Assembly: GCA_003486645.1 (NCBI GenBank) | Contig: DNGI01000128.1 | Location: 1 to 7,784 of the forward strand | Source of the DNA: Cyanobacteria bacterium UBA11370 | Lineage (GTDB): Bacteria; Cyanobacteriota; Cyanobacteriia; Cyanobacteriales; Coleofasciculaceae | DNA length: 7,784 bases | Reading direction: 5' to 3' | Shown here: in pieces, positions 1 through 5,681 of the stretch | Layout: the number at the start of each line of letters is the position of its first letter | Numbering within the stretch: position 1 is the stretch's first letter | Translations under genes and position numbers: made by a program | The notes under the pieces: generated by a model | The model's input: only the letters and a program-made list of their open reading frames with translations | Told to the model about the DNA's origin: nothing | The model's database searches: none

Positions 1-124
1 AGGACTTACGCAACTGGCACATATAGTAGGGTGCGTCAGACCATCAAACCCTGATTATCTCGATAAATATCTTGGTCTGACGCACCCTACAAGTTGATTT
101 AAATGTGACACTTGCGTAAGTCCT
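1..124. mobile_element. MITE-like nested palindromic element, no coding capacity
   Basis: The segment begins AGGACTTACGCAA and ends with the exact inverse TTGCGTAAGTCCT (1-13 against 112-124). The outer arms stay paired at 22 of 25 positions (1-25 with 100-124). Inside is a second, perfect 18-bp inverted repeat (26-43 with 73-90) around a 29-nt loop, with a 9-nt bulge at 91-99. Terminal inverted repeats without an ORF are what a miniature inverted-repeat transposable element looks like. The parent transposase is not in the window. The left flank is outside the window, so a target duplication cannot be checked. The inner arm begins GTAGGGTG, as do the shorter palindromes at 662 and 1433. Confidence 0.7.
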
Positions 125-132
125 GAGCCAGT

Positions 133-152
133 AGCAATGAGCAATGAGCAAT
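133..152. repeat. short heptanucleotide tandem repeat (AGCAATG, 2.9 copies)
   Basis: AGCAATG is repeated head to tail just after the palindromic element, two full copies and six bases of a third. The seven-base period matches the STRR class of cyanobacterial repeats. It lies in the 265-bp gap before the 71-aa gene. That gap otherwise holds only a small stem (CTTGCT 262-267 with AGCAAG 274-279) and no convincing promoter. Confidence 0.5.
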
Positions 153-389
153 TCCTTAGTTTATTAGTAACAACTTACGCTAATAAAAGTGATTTTCGCT
201 CTAGTTGCCTTTAAGTTTTTACAGCCTATTGCAGGTGAATGAAATACAAAATTGAGTTCCTCTTGCTAGAGGGAGCAAGCTGTGAATAGCTGCTGATCAC
301 CGGAAGCTGCTGTATATTTGCCAAAAGGGGATGCTCCTCGCTACCATGCCAAAGGAACCCCTCATTAGCAATACCAGGAGAACCGAAAA

Positions 390-605
390 ATGTTCCTTGA
401 TGAACTCAGCCCAATTTTAAAAGAACTAATCCAGCAACCTCTCGCTTTCGTCGGTGGATTTTGCTCTGGCGTATTTCGACTCAACCTTTCCGATGATCCT
501 GTAAAAAGTTGGCTTGATCGCCAAACAGGTTCTACTGCCTACACTAGTCCCATGAGTAGTGATAATGGCAAAACTAGTGGGCCTCAATCCATTTCAATTG
601 AATAA
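390..605 (+). CDS. conserved-looking small protein of unknown function, 71 aa
   Basis: This gene encodes 71 residues and has a good ribosome binding site (AGGAG at 376-380, nine bases before ATG). The N-terminal half (about residues 3-45) is a compact helical-looking segment with a hydrophobic, glycine-bearing centre (LAFVGGFCSGVFRLNL, residues 18-33) followed by DDPVKSWLDRQ. The last third is rich in Ser, Gly, Thr and Asn and looks disordered. I remember similar short proteins with the 'GG..SGV.RLNLS.DPVKSWL' pattern from other cyanobacteria, but know no function. It is too short and too polar overall for a clear membrane protein, although residues 17-31 could sit at a membrane surface. It is probably transcribed alone: the next gene on this strand is 219 bp away, across repeats. 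Confidence 0.75.
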   Translation: MFLDELSPILKELIQQPLAFVGGFCSGVFRLNLSDDPVKSWLDRQTGSTAYTSPMSSDNGKTSGPQSISIE

Positions 606-617
606 AACTATCGCTAC

Positions 618-643
618 AGGTGCATTGCGATCGCAGTGTGCCT
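618..643. repeat. imperfect palindrome centred on a HIP1 site
   Basis: A 26-nt segment that, as RNA, can fold end to end through Watson-Crick and three G-U pairs, centred on GCGATCGC (627-634). It begins 12 bases after the stop of the 71-aa gene, so it could form a 3' stem on that transcript. There is no U tract, so it is not a standard intrinsic terminator. Confidence 0.4.
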
Positions 644-661
644 TTCCAGTGGGAATGATCA

Positions 662-686
662 GTAGGGTGGGCAATGCCTACCTTAC
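662..686. repeat. GTAGGGTGG-type small palindromic repeat, copy 1
   Basis: Arms GTAGGGTGGGCA (662-673) and TGCCTACCTTAC (675-686) are complementary apart from two positions that become G-U pairs in RNA, around a one-base centre. Related palindromes lie at 1433-1456 and 3481-3503, which makes this a dispersed REP-like family. It is intergenic, between the 71-aa and 203-aa genes. Confidence 0.65.
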
Positions 687-759
687 CCCAGACAAAAAGA
701 AGATTTACTGATGGCATATAGCAGTTCTCATGGTCATGATGTACAAATTCTTAAGTTTT

Positions 760-792
760 GGGGAGTGGGGAGTGGGGAGTGGGGAGTGGGGA
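760..792. repeat. STRR: (GGGGAGT)4 plus GGGGA
   Basis: Four perfect copies of the heptamer GGGGAGT and a partial fifth. This is a typical cyanobacterial short tandemly repeated repeat. It ends 32 bases before the start of the 203-aa gene and so lies in that gene's upstream region, where copy-number change might alter expression (inference). Confidence 0.8.
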
Positions 793-824
793 AGAAAATT
801 AACTGTATCTCACCTATTTGAGAA

Positions 825-1436
825 ATGGTATATAGCAATTTTACCCTACCTAAAGTCAAGGAAGAGTTTGGGTTAACGGTGGATGAAACTCAAAATCTAT
901 TTGCCGATGTACCAGCCGTTAATCCCTCGGATATTCTCAGCGTTACTTTACAAGAATACATTTATTTAGCAACAGCAATTGGCACAGAAAAAGCACGTTC
1001 TGAATTTTTGATTGCACCAATTTTAACTGAGGTTAGACGACAATTAAATTATCAAATTAGCTTGTTTTCGGGGACGGATTTTAATGTAGATATTGAGAAA
1101 GGTTTGAGCGGATATTGTGACTTTTTAATCAGTGCGTCTAGAGAACAGTTTTTTATTAGCGCTCCTGTGATTATCGTGGTTGAGGCGAAAAATGAAAATA
1201 TTATTGGCGGGCTAGGGCAATGTGTAGCAGAAATGGTGGCAGCTCAAATTTTTAATCAACGCCAAGGACTTAATATTCCCGTGATTTATGGGGTGGTAAC
1301 GAGTGGTACAGCTTGGCGGTTTTTGACGCTGAATGGCAACCTGGTTTGTATTGATTTAGTTGAATACTATATTAAGGAAGTTGATCAGATTTTAGGAATT
1401 ATTTTAAACCCGATTCAAGCTTATTTATCAAAGTAG
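825..1436 (+). CDS. PD-(D/E)XK nuclease-like protein, function unknown, 203 aa
   Basis: The 203-residue protein shows the core of the PD-(D/E)XK nuclease fold. It has an acidic residue in an early helix (E69, ILTEVRRQL), an aspartate at a strand (D99, GYCDF), then VVEAK with E120 and K122, and a downstream GLGQC (Q132) that matches the frequent glutamine of this superfamily. These are the residues expected to bind metal and cut nucleic acid. I recognise the overall sequence type as a common cyanobacterial hypothetical protein whose members start near Y-x-x-F-T-L, which supports the ATG at 825. The ribosome binding site is poor (TTGAG at 818-822). No methyltransferase or helicase is adjacent, so there is no sign of a restriction system; a solitary nuclease-like or accessory protein is the safest reading. 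The stop codon TAG (1434-1436) lies inside a palindromic repeat. Confidence 0.75.
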   Translation: MVYSNFTLPKVKEEFGLTVDETQNLFADVPAVNPSDILSVTLQEYIYLATAIGTEKARSEFLIAPILTEVRRQLNYQISLFSGTDFNVDIEKGLSGYCDFLISASREQFFISAPVIIVVEAKNENIIGGLGQCVAEMVAAQIFNQRQGLNIPVIYGVVTSGTAWRFLTLNGNLVCIDLVEYYIKEVDQILGIILNPIQAYLSK

Positions 1437-1456
1437 GGTGGTAATGTCCACCTTAC
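1433..1456. repeat. GTAGGGTGG-type small palindromic repeat, copy 2, overlapping a stop codon
   Basis: Arms GTAGGGTGG and CCACCTTAC surround a TAATGT centre. It is the same family as the repeat at 662-686. The TAG at its second to fourth bases is the stop codon of the 203-aa gene, so the repeat defines the 3' end of that gene and would form a stem directly at the end of translation. Confidence 0.65.
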
Positions 1457-1570
1457 AAAATGTAAACTAGATCACCACCCAGAATTCAACAAGTAAGCTA
1501 TCATATACACCATATCTACAAGTTCAGTTATACCCTTGGTCAGGTTTTTAGTTGAACGGCTGCGTTTGTG

Positions 1571-1624
1571 GTTGCTCAGTCTGGAAAGCTTACCAATGGT
1601 CGATCAGACAAGACGTTGAGCAAC
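1571..1624 (+). promoter_or_regulatory. possible stem-loop in the rbp leader
   Basis: GTTGCTCA (1571-1578) and TGAGCAAC (1617-1624) are perfect 8-nt complements separated by 38 nt, ending 65 bases before the rbp start. Cyanobacterial rbp genes are often cold-induced and carry long leaders that matter for this (established knowledge of the family). No Shine-Dalgarno sequence precedes the start, so leader structure could control translation. This is inference: one stem of this size can occur by chance. Confidence 0.3.
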
Positions 1625-1689
1625 TTGCATCTTCTACTTCTCGTCTGTGGCTCTGAACTTTGGTTCTTCGTTCAGCCTTATCGATCCAC

Positions 1690-1989
1690 ATGACCATTTA
1701 TATCGGAAACCTGTCTTACCAAGCCACCGAAGAAGACTTGAGAACAGTTTTCGCTGATTACGGCACCGTTAAACGAGTCGTATTACCCACAGACAGAGAA
1801 ACAGGGCGGCTACGCGGGTTTGCTTTTGTAGAAATGACAGAAGATGATCAAGAAGCCTCAGCTATATCCGAATTGGACGGTGCTGAGTGGATGGGACGGC
1901 AACTCAGAGTGAATAAAGCCAGACCCCGTGAAGAGAACAATCGTACTGGAGTAAAGCGTAGTACTAAAGCTAGTAAGAGTTGGTCTTAA
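1690..1989 (+). CDS. rbp: RNA-binding protein, single RRM domain (cyanobacterial Rbp family), 99 aa
   Basis: The protein is one RNA recognition motif (about residues 1-80) plus a short basic, serine-rich tail. Both RNA-contact motifs are present: RNP2 as IYIGNL (residues 3-8) and RNP1 as RGFAFVEM (42-49). The pattern MTIYIGNLSY...DYGTVKRV..PTDRETGR is that of cyanobacterial Rbp proteins, which bind RNA in the cytoplasm and are often cold-induced; some help localise mRNA near thylakoids. The family's extended glycine-rich C-terminus is absent, so this is a short-tail form. I chose ATG 1690 because family members begin at M-[ST]-I-Y; the upstream in-frame TTG at 1660 would add ten unconserved residues. 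No Shine-Dalgarno is visible. The gene converges on pfkA across a repeat-filled gap, and its stop is two bases from the start of that repeat. Confidence 0.93.
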   Translation: MTIYIGNLSYQATEEDLRTVFADYGTVKRVVLPTDRETGRLRGFAFVEMTEDDQEASAISELDGAEWMGRQLRVNKARPREENNRTGVKRSTKASKSWS

Positions 1990-1991
1990 GT

Positions 1992-2051
1992 TTAGTTGTT
2001 GGTTGTTGGTTGTTAGTTGTTAGTTGTTAGTTATTAGTTATTAGTTGTCAT
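1992..2051. repeat. STRR array, TTGTTGG/TTGTTAG/TTATTAG heptamers (left arm)
   Basis: About eight degenerate heptamers follow the rbp stop codon: TTGTTGG twice from 1996, TTGTTAG three times, TTATTAG twice, then a decayed unit. The first 14 bases (1992-2005) are repeated exactly in inverse at 2198-2211. Together with the right arm it brackets a MITE. Confidence 0.8.
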
Positions 2052-2133
2052 TAGACCTCTTGCGAAAGTCGATTTTGGCAACGCAAAACTAATACATTGA
2101 GGAGTCCGATTTCCCATTTATGCAAGAGGTCTA
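2052..2133. mobile_element. MITE with AGACCTCTTGC inverted ends, copy 1 (about 80 bp)
   Basis: The element runs from TAGACCTCTTGC (2052-2063) to the exact inverse GCAAGAGGTCTA (2122-2133) and has no coding capacity. A related copy lies at 6261-6378; its right end read on the minus strand shares AGACCTCTTGC-x-AAAGT with the left end here. Both copies end in TA on each side, which would fit insertion at TA with duplication, but the transposase family is not identifiable from this window. Confidence 0.7.
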
Positions 2134-2155
2134 TTGATGAGTAGCCATAAACTAC

Positions 2156-2211
2156 GGATAACGGACAACAGACAATAGACAACTAACCAACAACAAGCAA
2201 CCAACAACTAA
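2156..2211. repeat. STRR array, CCAACAA/GACAACA heptamers (right arm), overlapping the pfkA stop
   Basis: A degenerate heptamer array that is the inverse of the 1992-2051 array in type, with an exact 14-bp inverted match at its outer end (2198-2211). The pfkA stop codon (2208-2210) lies inside this match. Read from pfkA, the transcript passes TTAGTTGTTGG-type repeats immediately on leaving the gene. Confidence 0.75.
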
Positions 2212-3290
2212 TCTCCCAGACAGATACCCAAGCCTCTAGCCGTTTTAACTAAGGTGCCATTGAGGTCTACAGCCTGATACTTGCCGATCGCTTCTGTAAT
2301 CGGTACAGTTACGATTTGGCGATTTTGCCATGTCACCATTTGGTCGTAGTGTCCCTCCGCGATTAAATCAACAGCCGCTACACCAAACGCTGAGGCGGTT
2401 AAGCGATCTAGGGGTGATGGAGTACCACCGCGCTGGGTATGACCCAAAACGGTAACTCGCGTTTCTGCGCCACTACAAGCACAAATACGTTCCGCCAGAT
2501 AATGACCAATCCCGCCATATCGACGTTCCCCGAAGCTGACGCTACTTTCCACCACCTCACCCGTTTCCGTGCGAACCGCCTCTGACACGATCACAACACT
2601 ATAATTCTTGCCCTGATCCTGACGTTCTTTAATTTTGCGGCAGATATTCTCAATCGTATAAGGAATTTCTGGAATCAAGATAATCTCTGCCCCGCCAGCG
2701 ATCCCCGCACTAATCGCAATATGACCCGCATCCCGTCCCATAACTTCCAGAATCATGACGCGATCATGACTAGCAGCGGTGAATTGTAACCGATCTAAGG
2801 CTTCCGTAGCAATGTTGACGGCTGTATCAAATCCAATGGAACGCTCTGTAATCCCCACATCATTATCAATGGTTTTGGGAATTCCCACTAAATTGATCCC
2901 GCCTTGTGCTGCCAATTTGCGGAGAATTGCCAAACTGCCATCACCACCAATGCCAATCAGGGCATCAAGTCCTAACTGATGATACCCCTCAATAATTTCC
3001 GAGGAGCGATCGCTAAATGTCCCATCCGGTAGGGGAAATGCAAACGGATTCCCTCGGTTGGTTGTGCCCAGCATCGTACCTGCTAACGTCAGCGTTGTAT
3101 CGACCTGGTTGCGATCCAGTAGCATAGCATGAGGAGGACGACTCATTAAACCCTGAGTTGACCGAAAAATCCCCATAACTTCCCAATTGTAGGTTCCTAC
3201 TGCTCGGTGAACAACTGCCCGAATTGCCGCGTTTAACCCAGCACAATCTCCACCACTTGTAAGAATTCCGATGCGTTTGTGTTCTCCCAT
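2208..3290 (-). CDS. pfkA: 6-phosphofructokinase, 360 aa
   Basis: This enzyme phosphorylates fructose 6-phosphate to the 1,6-bisphosphate in glycolysis. All core motifs are present: GGDCAGLN (13-20) in the nucleotide site, GIGGDGS (113-119, D117 for Mg), PKTIDND (138-144, catalytic base D142), MGRDAGH (184-190), SEA with E237, and LGHTQRGG (282-289) in the sugar-phosphate site. Length is normal for a bacterial PfkA. The nucleotide-specificity positions are mixed. G118 (E. coli G104) is typical of ATP-dependent enzymes. K139 (E. coli G124) is typical of PPi-dependent ones. This G/K pairing is known from an atypical clade, so the phosphoryl donor cannot be stated with certainty; a nucleotide is more likely than PPi because position 118 is Gly rather than Asp. 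Start ATG 3290 has a weak AAAGAG upstream. The gene lies 280 bp downstream of proB and converges with rbp. Confidence 0.96.
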   Translation of the reverse strand: MGEHKRIGILTSGGDCAGLNAAIRAVVHRAVGTYNWEVMGIFRSTQGLMSRPPHAMLLDRNQVDTTLTLAGTMLGTTNRGNPFAFPLPDGTFSDRSSEIIEGYHQLGLDALIGIGGDGSLAILRKLAAQGGINLVGIPKTIDNDVGITERSIGFDTAVNIATEALDRLQFTAASHDRVMILEVMGRDAGHIAISAGIAGGAEIILIPEIPYTIENICRKIKERQDQGKNYSVVIVSEAVRTETGEVVESSVSFGERRYGGIGHYLAERICACSGAETRVTVLGHTQRGGTPSPLDRLTASAFGVAAVDLIAEGHYDQMVTWQNRQIVTVPITEAIGKYQAVDLNGTLVKTARGLGICLGD

Positions 3291-3480
3291 ACTCTTTATT
3301 TAAGGTTGCCTTGCTATGTTCTATTCGATTTGAACTCAGGTATTCTCATTTAGACAAGAAACTTAGTATTAAGATTTGATTTCAACTTAAAAAGGTGCGC
3401 TCATAATCATTGGTACTCTATATTAACCGGATTTGGTATCATACCATTTAAAAAACGAAATGCACCACATAATTTTACAA

Positions 3481-3503
3481 GTAGGATGGCAGTGCCCACC
3501 CTC
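3481..3503. repeat. GTAGGGTGG-type small palindromic repeat, copy 3 (diverged)
   Basis: GTAGGATGGCA followed by TGCCCACCCTC forms an imperfect palindrome with one base missing from the left arm. It belongs with the copies at 662 and 1433. It sits in the 280-bp gap between proB and pfkA, which also holds a 13-nt palindrome TGGTATCATACCA (3434-3446) and, on the minus strand, ATACCAAATCCGG (3439-3427), almost the same as a motif at 5427-5439. Confidence 0.5.
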
Positions 3504-3570
3504 AATATACAGTTTCTGAGTCAGTTCTAAGGAGTCAGAATGTAAAATCATTGCCTCCAAAATGGTATCA

Positions 3571-4686
3571 CTAGCTCATCAACACTAAATTATCACGATG
3601 CACTACAGTTTCCGCTCCTGAATAGCCTAAAATCCCAACAATTTCTTCCGATTTACGTCCCCGAATTTTTTGGAGTTCATGACTACTATAATTAACCAGC
3701 CCTCTCGCAATTTCTGTCCCCTTGGTATCGCATAACTGTACCGCATCAGATAAGCGAAAATCTCCTTCAATCGCCGTAATTCCTGCGGCTAATAACGACT
3801 TCCCCCCTTGAGAAATAGCCGCAACTGCACCCTTATCCAAATAGATTTTGCCAGCAGGAACTAAACTGTGAGCAATCCAACGCTTGCGGGCATTATCGGT
3901 TCGGGGTTGGGGTTCAAATTGAGTTCCTAACAGTTCTCCCTGTAAAATTTTTTCTATCGTTTCTGGGTGTCGTCCTTCAGTAATAACTGTCCTCACGCCT
4001 GCACTCGTAGCAATTCTTGCCGCTGCAATTTTAGTCACCATTCCACCCGTTCCCCACTGAGATCCTGATTCTCCCGTTTGTACTTGAAGTTCTTCTAACT
4101 CCTCAATTCGGTTGACTAAAGTAATCGGTTGTGCATCAGGGACTTCGCGGGGATCTGCCGAGTATAGCCGATCAACATCCGTTAATAAAAATAACCAATC
4201 CGCTTCAATTAAACTGGCAACTAAAGCACTTAAAGTATCGTTATCGCCAAACTTCAATTCCTCAACAGCAACGGTGTCATTTTCATTCACCACCGGAATT
4301 ATGCCTAACTGTAACAGTTCTCGAAATGTAGCATACGCATTAACATAACAACTGCGCTGCATAAAATCATGACGACTTAAAAGAACTTGAGCGATCGGTT
4401 GCTGAAGACTGGTAAAAAAATCATCATATACTCGCATCAACCGTCCTTGTCCCACCGCCGCTATAGCTTGTTTGAGTGCTAAGGTTTGCGGTCTTAATTT
4501 TAACCCTAACCGGGCACAACCAATCCCCACCGCACCCGATGTTACCAACACAACGCCATGACCCGAAGCACGCAACTTTGTAAGCGTTTCAACTAACATA
4601 GCAATGGTTGACAGGGCTAACTGGCCTGTAGCAGCTTGAGTTAAGCTAGAGGTACCAACTTTAACAACAATAGTTTGATTAGGCAT
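3571..4686 (-). CDS. proB: glutamate 5-kinase, 371 aa
   Basis: ProB phosphorylates L-glutamate to gamma-glutamyl phosphate, the first and normally proline-inhibited step of proline synthesis in the cytosol. The amino-acid kinase domain (about 1-255) has VVKVGTSSL (7-15, K9), TSGAVG (49-54), NEND (134-137), FGDND (146-150), LTDVD (168-172) and GTGGMVTK (212-219). A PUA domain follows from about 275 to 360, opened by RKRW (267-270). Length and two-domain layout are normal. The start follows the conserved [12 protein letters not shown] pattern. It lies 25 bp downstream of the Uma2-family gene. That gap contains a perfect TATAAT on the minus strand (4704-4699), so proB may have its own promoter as well as read-through from upstream. 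No proA is in the window. Confidence 0.97.
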   Translation of the reverse strand: MPNQTIVVKVGTSSLTQAATGQLALSTIAMLVETLTKLRASGHGVVLVTSGAVGIGCARLGLKLRPQTLALKQAIAAVGQGRLMRVYDDFFTSLQQPIAQVLLSRHDFMQRSCYVNAYATFRELLQLGIIPVVNENDTVAVEELKFGDNDTLSALVASLIEADWLFLLTDVDRLYSADPREVPDAQPITLVNRIEELEELQVQTGESGSQWGTGGMVTKIAAARIATSAGVRTVITEGRHPETIEKILQGELLGTQFEPQPRTDNARKRWIAHSLVPAGKIYLDKGAVAAISQGGKSLLAAGITAIEGDFRLSDAVQLCDTKGTEIARGLVNYSSHELQKIRGRKSEEIVGILGYSGAETVVHRDNLVLMS

Positions 4687-4698
4687 GGGGTATGAGAA

Positions 4699-4704
4699 AT
4701 TATA
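4699..4704 (-). promoter_or_regulatory. candidate -10 box (TATAAT) for proB
   Basis: A consensus TATAAT ends 12 bases before the proB ATG. Transcription from it would start only about five or six bases before the start codon, giving an almost leaderless message. No good -35 hexamer is visible 16-18 bases upstream, so this is tentative. Confidence 0.35.
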
Positions 4705-4711
4705 ACGATTT

Positions 4712-5365
4712 TCACTGACTTGAGGTTTTTAGTAGCTCTCTCACCCAAGCCCGAAACGCTTTCATTGTTTTATTTCTCCCTAGAGTTTGACTCTGTTTTA
4801 GATAGTGAATAATACCTTCACGGAGCGGTAAATTAGGGAAGTTATGACTTGTTTTTGATTCAATATATTTGCCGTTTTGTAGAAGATTAATTTGTAACTT
4901 TCCTTGCTCAAACCGCCAAAGTTCACGAACTCCTAACGCTTCATAAATACTAGGATGGGTACGGGAGGTGATATCAATTTCCAGGGCTAAATCCGGAGGA
5001 GGGTCTACTGTTAAATCAATCCGCTTCTTTCCTCGAATGGCGGCTTCATTTTGAATATAAAAACATTGATCAGGCTCTATTCCTTTAGTCATTCCTTCGT
5101 TTTTAAATGTCGTCGATCCTAAGCTTCTAAATTCAATATCCAGTTCTTCCAGCAGGGCTTTGAGTAGATCGCTAATAATTTCTTTATTGTCCTCATGCTC
5201 TGGTAGTGGGGTCATAATTTCTAGTATTCCATTATCATAGGCAATTCGAGCCGCCCGGTGTTCCCCTAACTCGTCCAAAATGGTTTCAAATTCCTGCCAA
5301 TTTACACCAGAGAGTAGAACTCGCTGTCCTGCTGGCACTGTCAATCGATTTAATTCCAAGAGCAT
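4712..5365 (-). CDS. Uma2-family (DUF820) putative endonuclease, 217 aa
   Basis: The Uma2 family is greatly expanded in cyanobacteria and has a PD-(D/E)XK nuclease-like fold; its cellular role is not established. Seen here are the N-terminal [19 protein letters not shown] segment (19-37), [16 protein letters not shown] (43-58), [10 protein letters not shown] (95-104) with D99, [13 protein letters not shown] (122-134) and [12 protein letters not shown] (141-152), the usual order of conserved blocks. The second active-site strand reads E-I-D (E129, D131) rather than E-x-K, as in many family members. After residue 190 there is a basic tail ([18 protein letters not shown]). ATG 5365 is preceded by TTATAA but no Shine-Dalgarno. 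It lies between a YqeG-family gene and proB and looks like an accessory insertion into a row of housekeeping genes. Confidence 0.9.
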   Translation of the reverse strand: MLLELNRLTVPAGQRVLLSGVNWQEFETILDELGEHRAARIAYDNGILEIMTPLPEHEDNKEIISDLLKALLEELDIEFRSLGSTTFKNEGMTKGIEPDQCFYIQNEAAIRGKKRIDLTVDPPPDLALEIDITSRTHPSIYEALGVRELWRFEQGKLQINLLQNGKYIESKTSHNFPNLPLREGIIHYLKQSQTLGRNKTMKAFRAWVRELLKTSSQ

Positions 5366-5475
5366 TTTTTATAACCGAATTAATTACACCAGTTTGCAGC
5401 TTAATGAACTACACTAATTCACCCTCATACCAAATTCGGATCAGATACTCCTTTAATCGCAGTTGTCGGCATCCA

Positions 5476-5506
5476 GTAGAGAGATGTTGCAATGCAACGT
5501 CTCTAC
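5476..5506. repeat. GTAGAGA...TCTCTAC palindromic repeat
   Basis: GTAGAGA (5476-5482) and GTTGC (5486-5490) pair with GCAAC (5494-5498) and TCTCTAC (5500-5506), leaving a small internal asymmetry and an AAT loop. Palindromes of the type GTAGAGACGTTGC are widespread interspersed repeats in filamentous cyanobacteria. This is one slightly diverged copy. Confidence 0.7.
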
Positions 5507-5513
5507 TTCAAAA

Positions 5514-5645
5514 ATGATAAAGCGCCAGTCCCGAATTGGGAAGCTTGGCGCTCTCAAGGAAATGATGACAGGTTTTATATGGTTAGGGTCTTTATATTGG
5601 CTGACCCCATTTGAACTATTATTAATGTCTCATGAATTTTTGTAA
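5514..5645 (+). CDS. doubtful small ORF, possible 43-aa membrane peptide
   Basis: From ATG 5514 a 43-residue frame has a basic N-terminus (MIKRQSRIGKLGALKEMM) followed by a hydrophobic stretch (GFIWLGSLYWLTPFELLLM, about residues 21-39) that could cross a membrane once. The composition is protein-like, unlike the repeat-coded frames elsewhere. There is no Shine-Dalgarno, it starts right after a palindromic repeat, and it contains a strong stem-loop (5521-5552). It could be a small gene, a remnant of one, or chance. Confidence 0.22.
   Translation: MIKRQSRIGKLGALKEMMTGFIWLGSLYWLTPFELLLMSHEFL
5521..5552. other. nested stem-loop of unknown role
   Basis: AGCGCCA (5521-5527) pairs exactly with TGGCGCT (5546-5552), and inside it TCCC (5529-5532) pairs with GGGA (5538-5541) around GAATT. 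No T tract follows on either strand, so it is not a classical terminator. It does not resemble a tRNA. Confidence 0.45.
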
Positions 5646-5681
5646 TTGATGAGTTTCGTAATGTTTTCTTTATATTTCAGT

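Larger units (their letters stand above)
5366..5681. other. 316-bp intergenic region between the Uma2-family and yqeG genes
   Basis: This gap holds three things: an ATACCAAATTCGG motif (5427-5439) related to one at 3427-3439, a GTAGAGA palindrome (5476-5506), and a nested stem-loop (5521-5552) lying within a small plus-strand reading frame (5514-5645). Both flanking genes run on the minus strand, so it must include whatever promoter serves the Uma2 gene. Only TTATAA just before its start is suggestive. No intrinsic terminator after yqeG is visible. Confidence 0.6.

Noticed and set aside
163..185. Second copy of the AGGACTTACGCA element end (ACTTACGC at about 173)
   Set aside because: Only about eight bases match and no inverse partner lies nearby.
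1660..1689. TTG start extending the RRM protein by ten residues
   Set aside because: Rbp-family proteins start at M-[ST]-I-Y. The extension is not family-like, and ATG 1690 fits.
1992..2211. CRISPR array
   Set aside because: The repeats are adjoining degenerate heptamers without spacers, and the same holds for 760-792 and 6466-6542.
2779..2979. Plus-strand open frame of 66 codons within pfkA
   Set aside because: It is antisense to the conserved PFK core. Composition follows the codon pattern of the real gene, and there is no ribosome binding site.
4112..4348. Two plus-strand open frames within proB
   Set aside because: Both are antisense to the conserved amino-acid kinase domain and have no features of their own.
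5521..5552. tRNA gene or intrinsic terminator
   Set aside because: There is no cloverleaf, no T-loop consensus and no T tract on either strand, only a nested stem.
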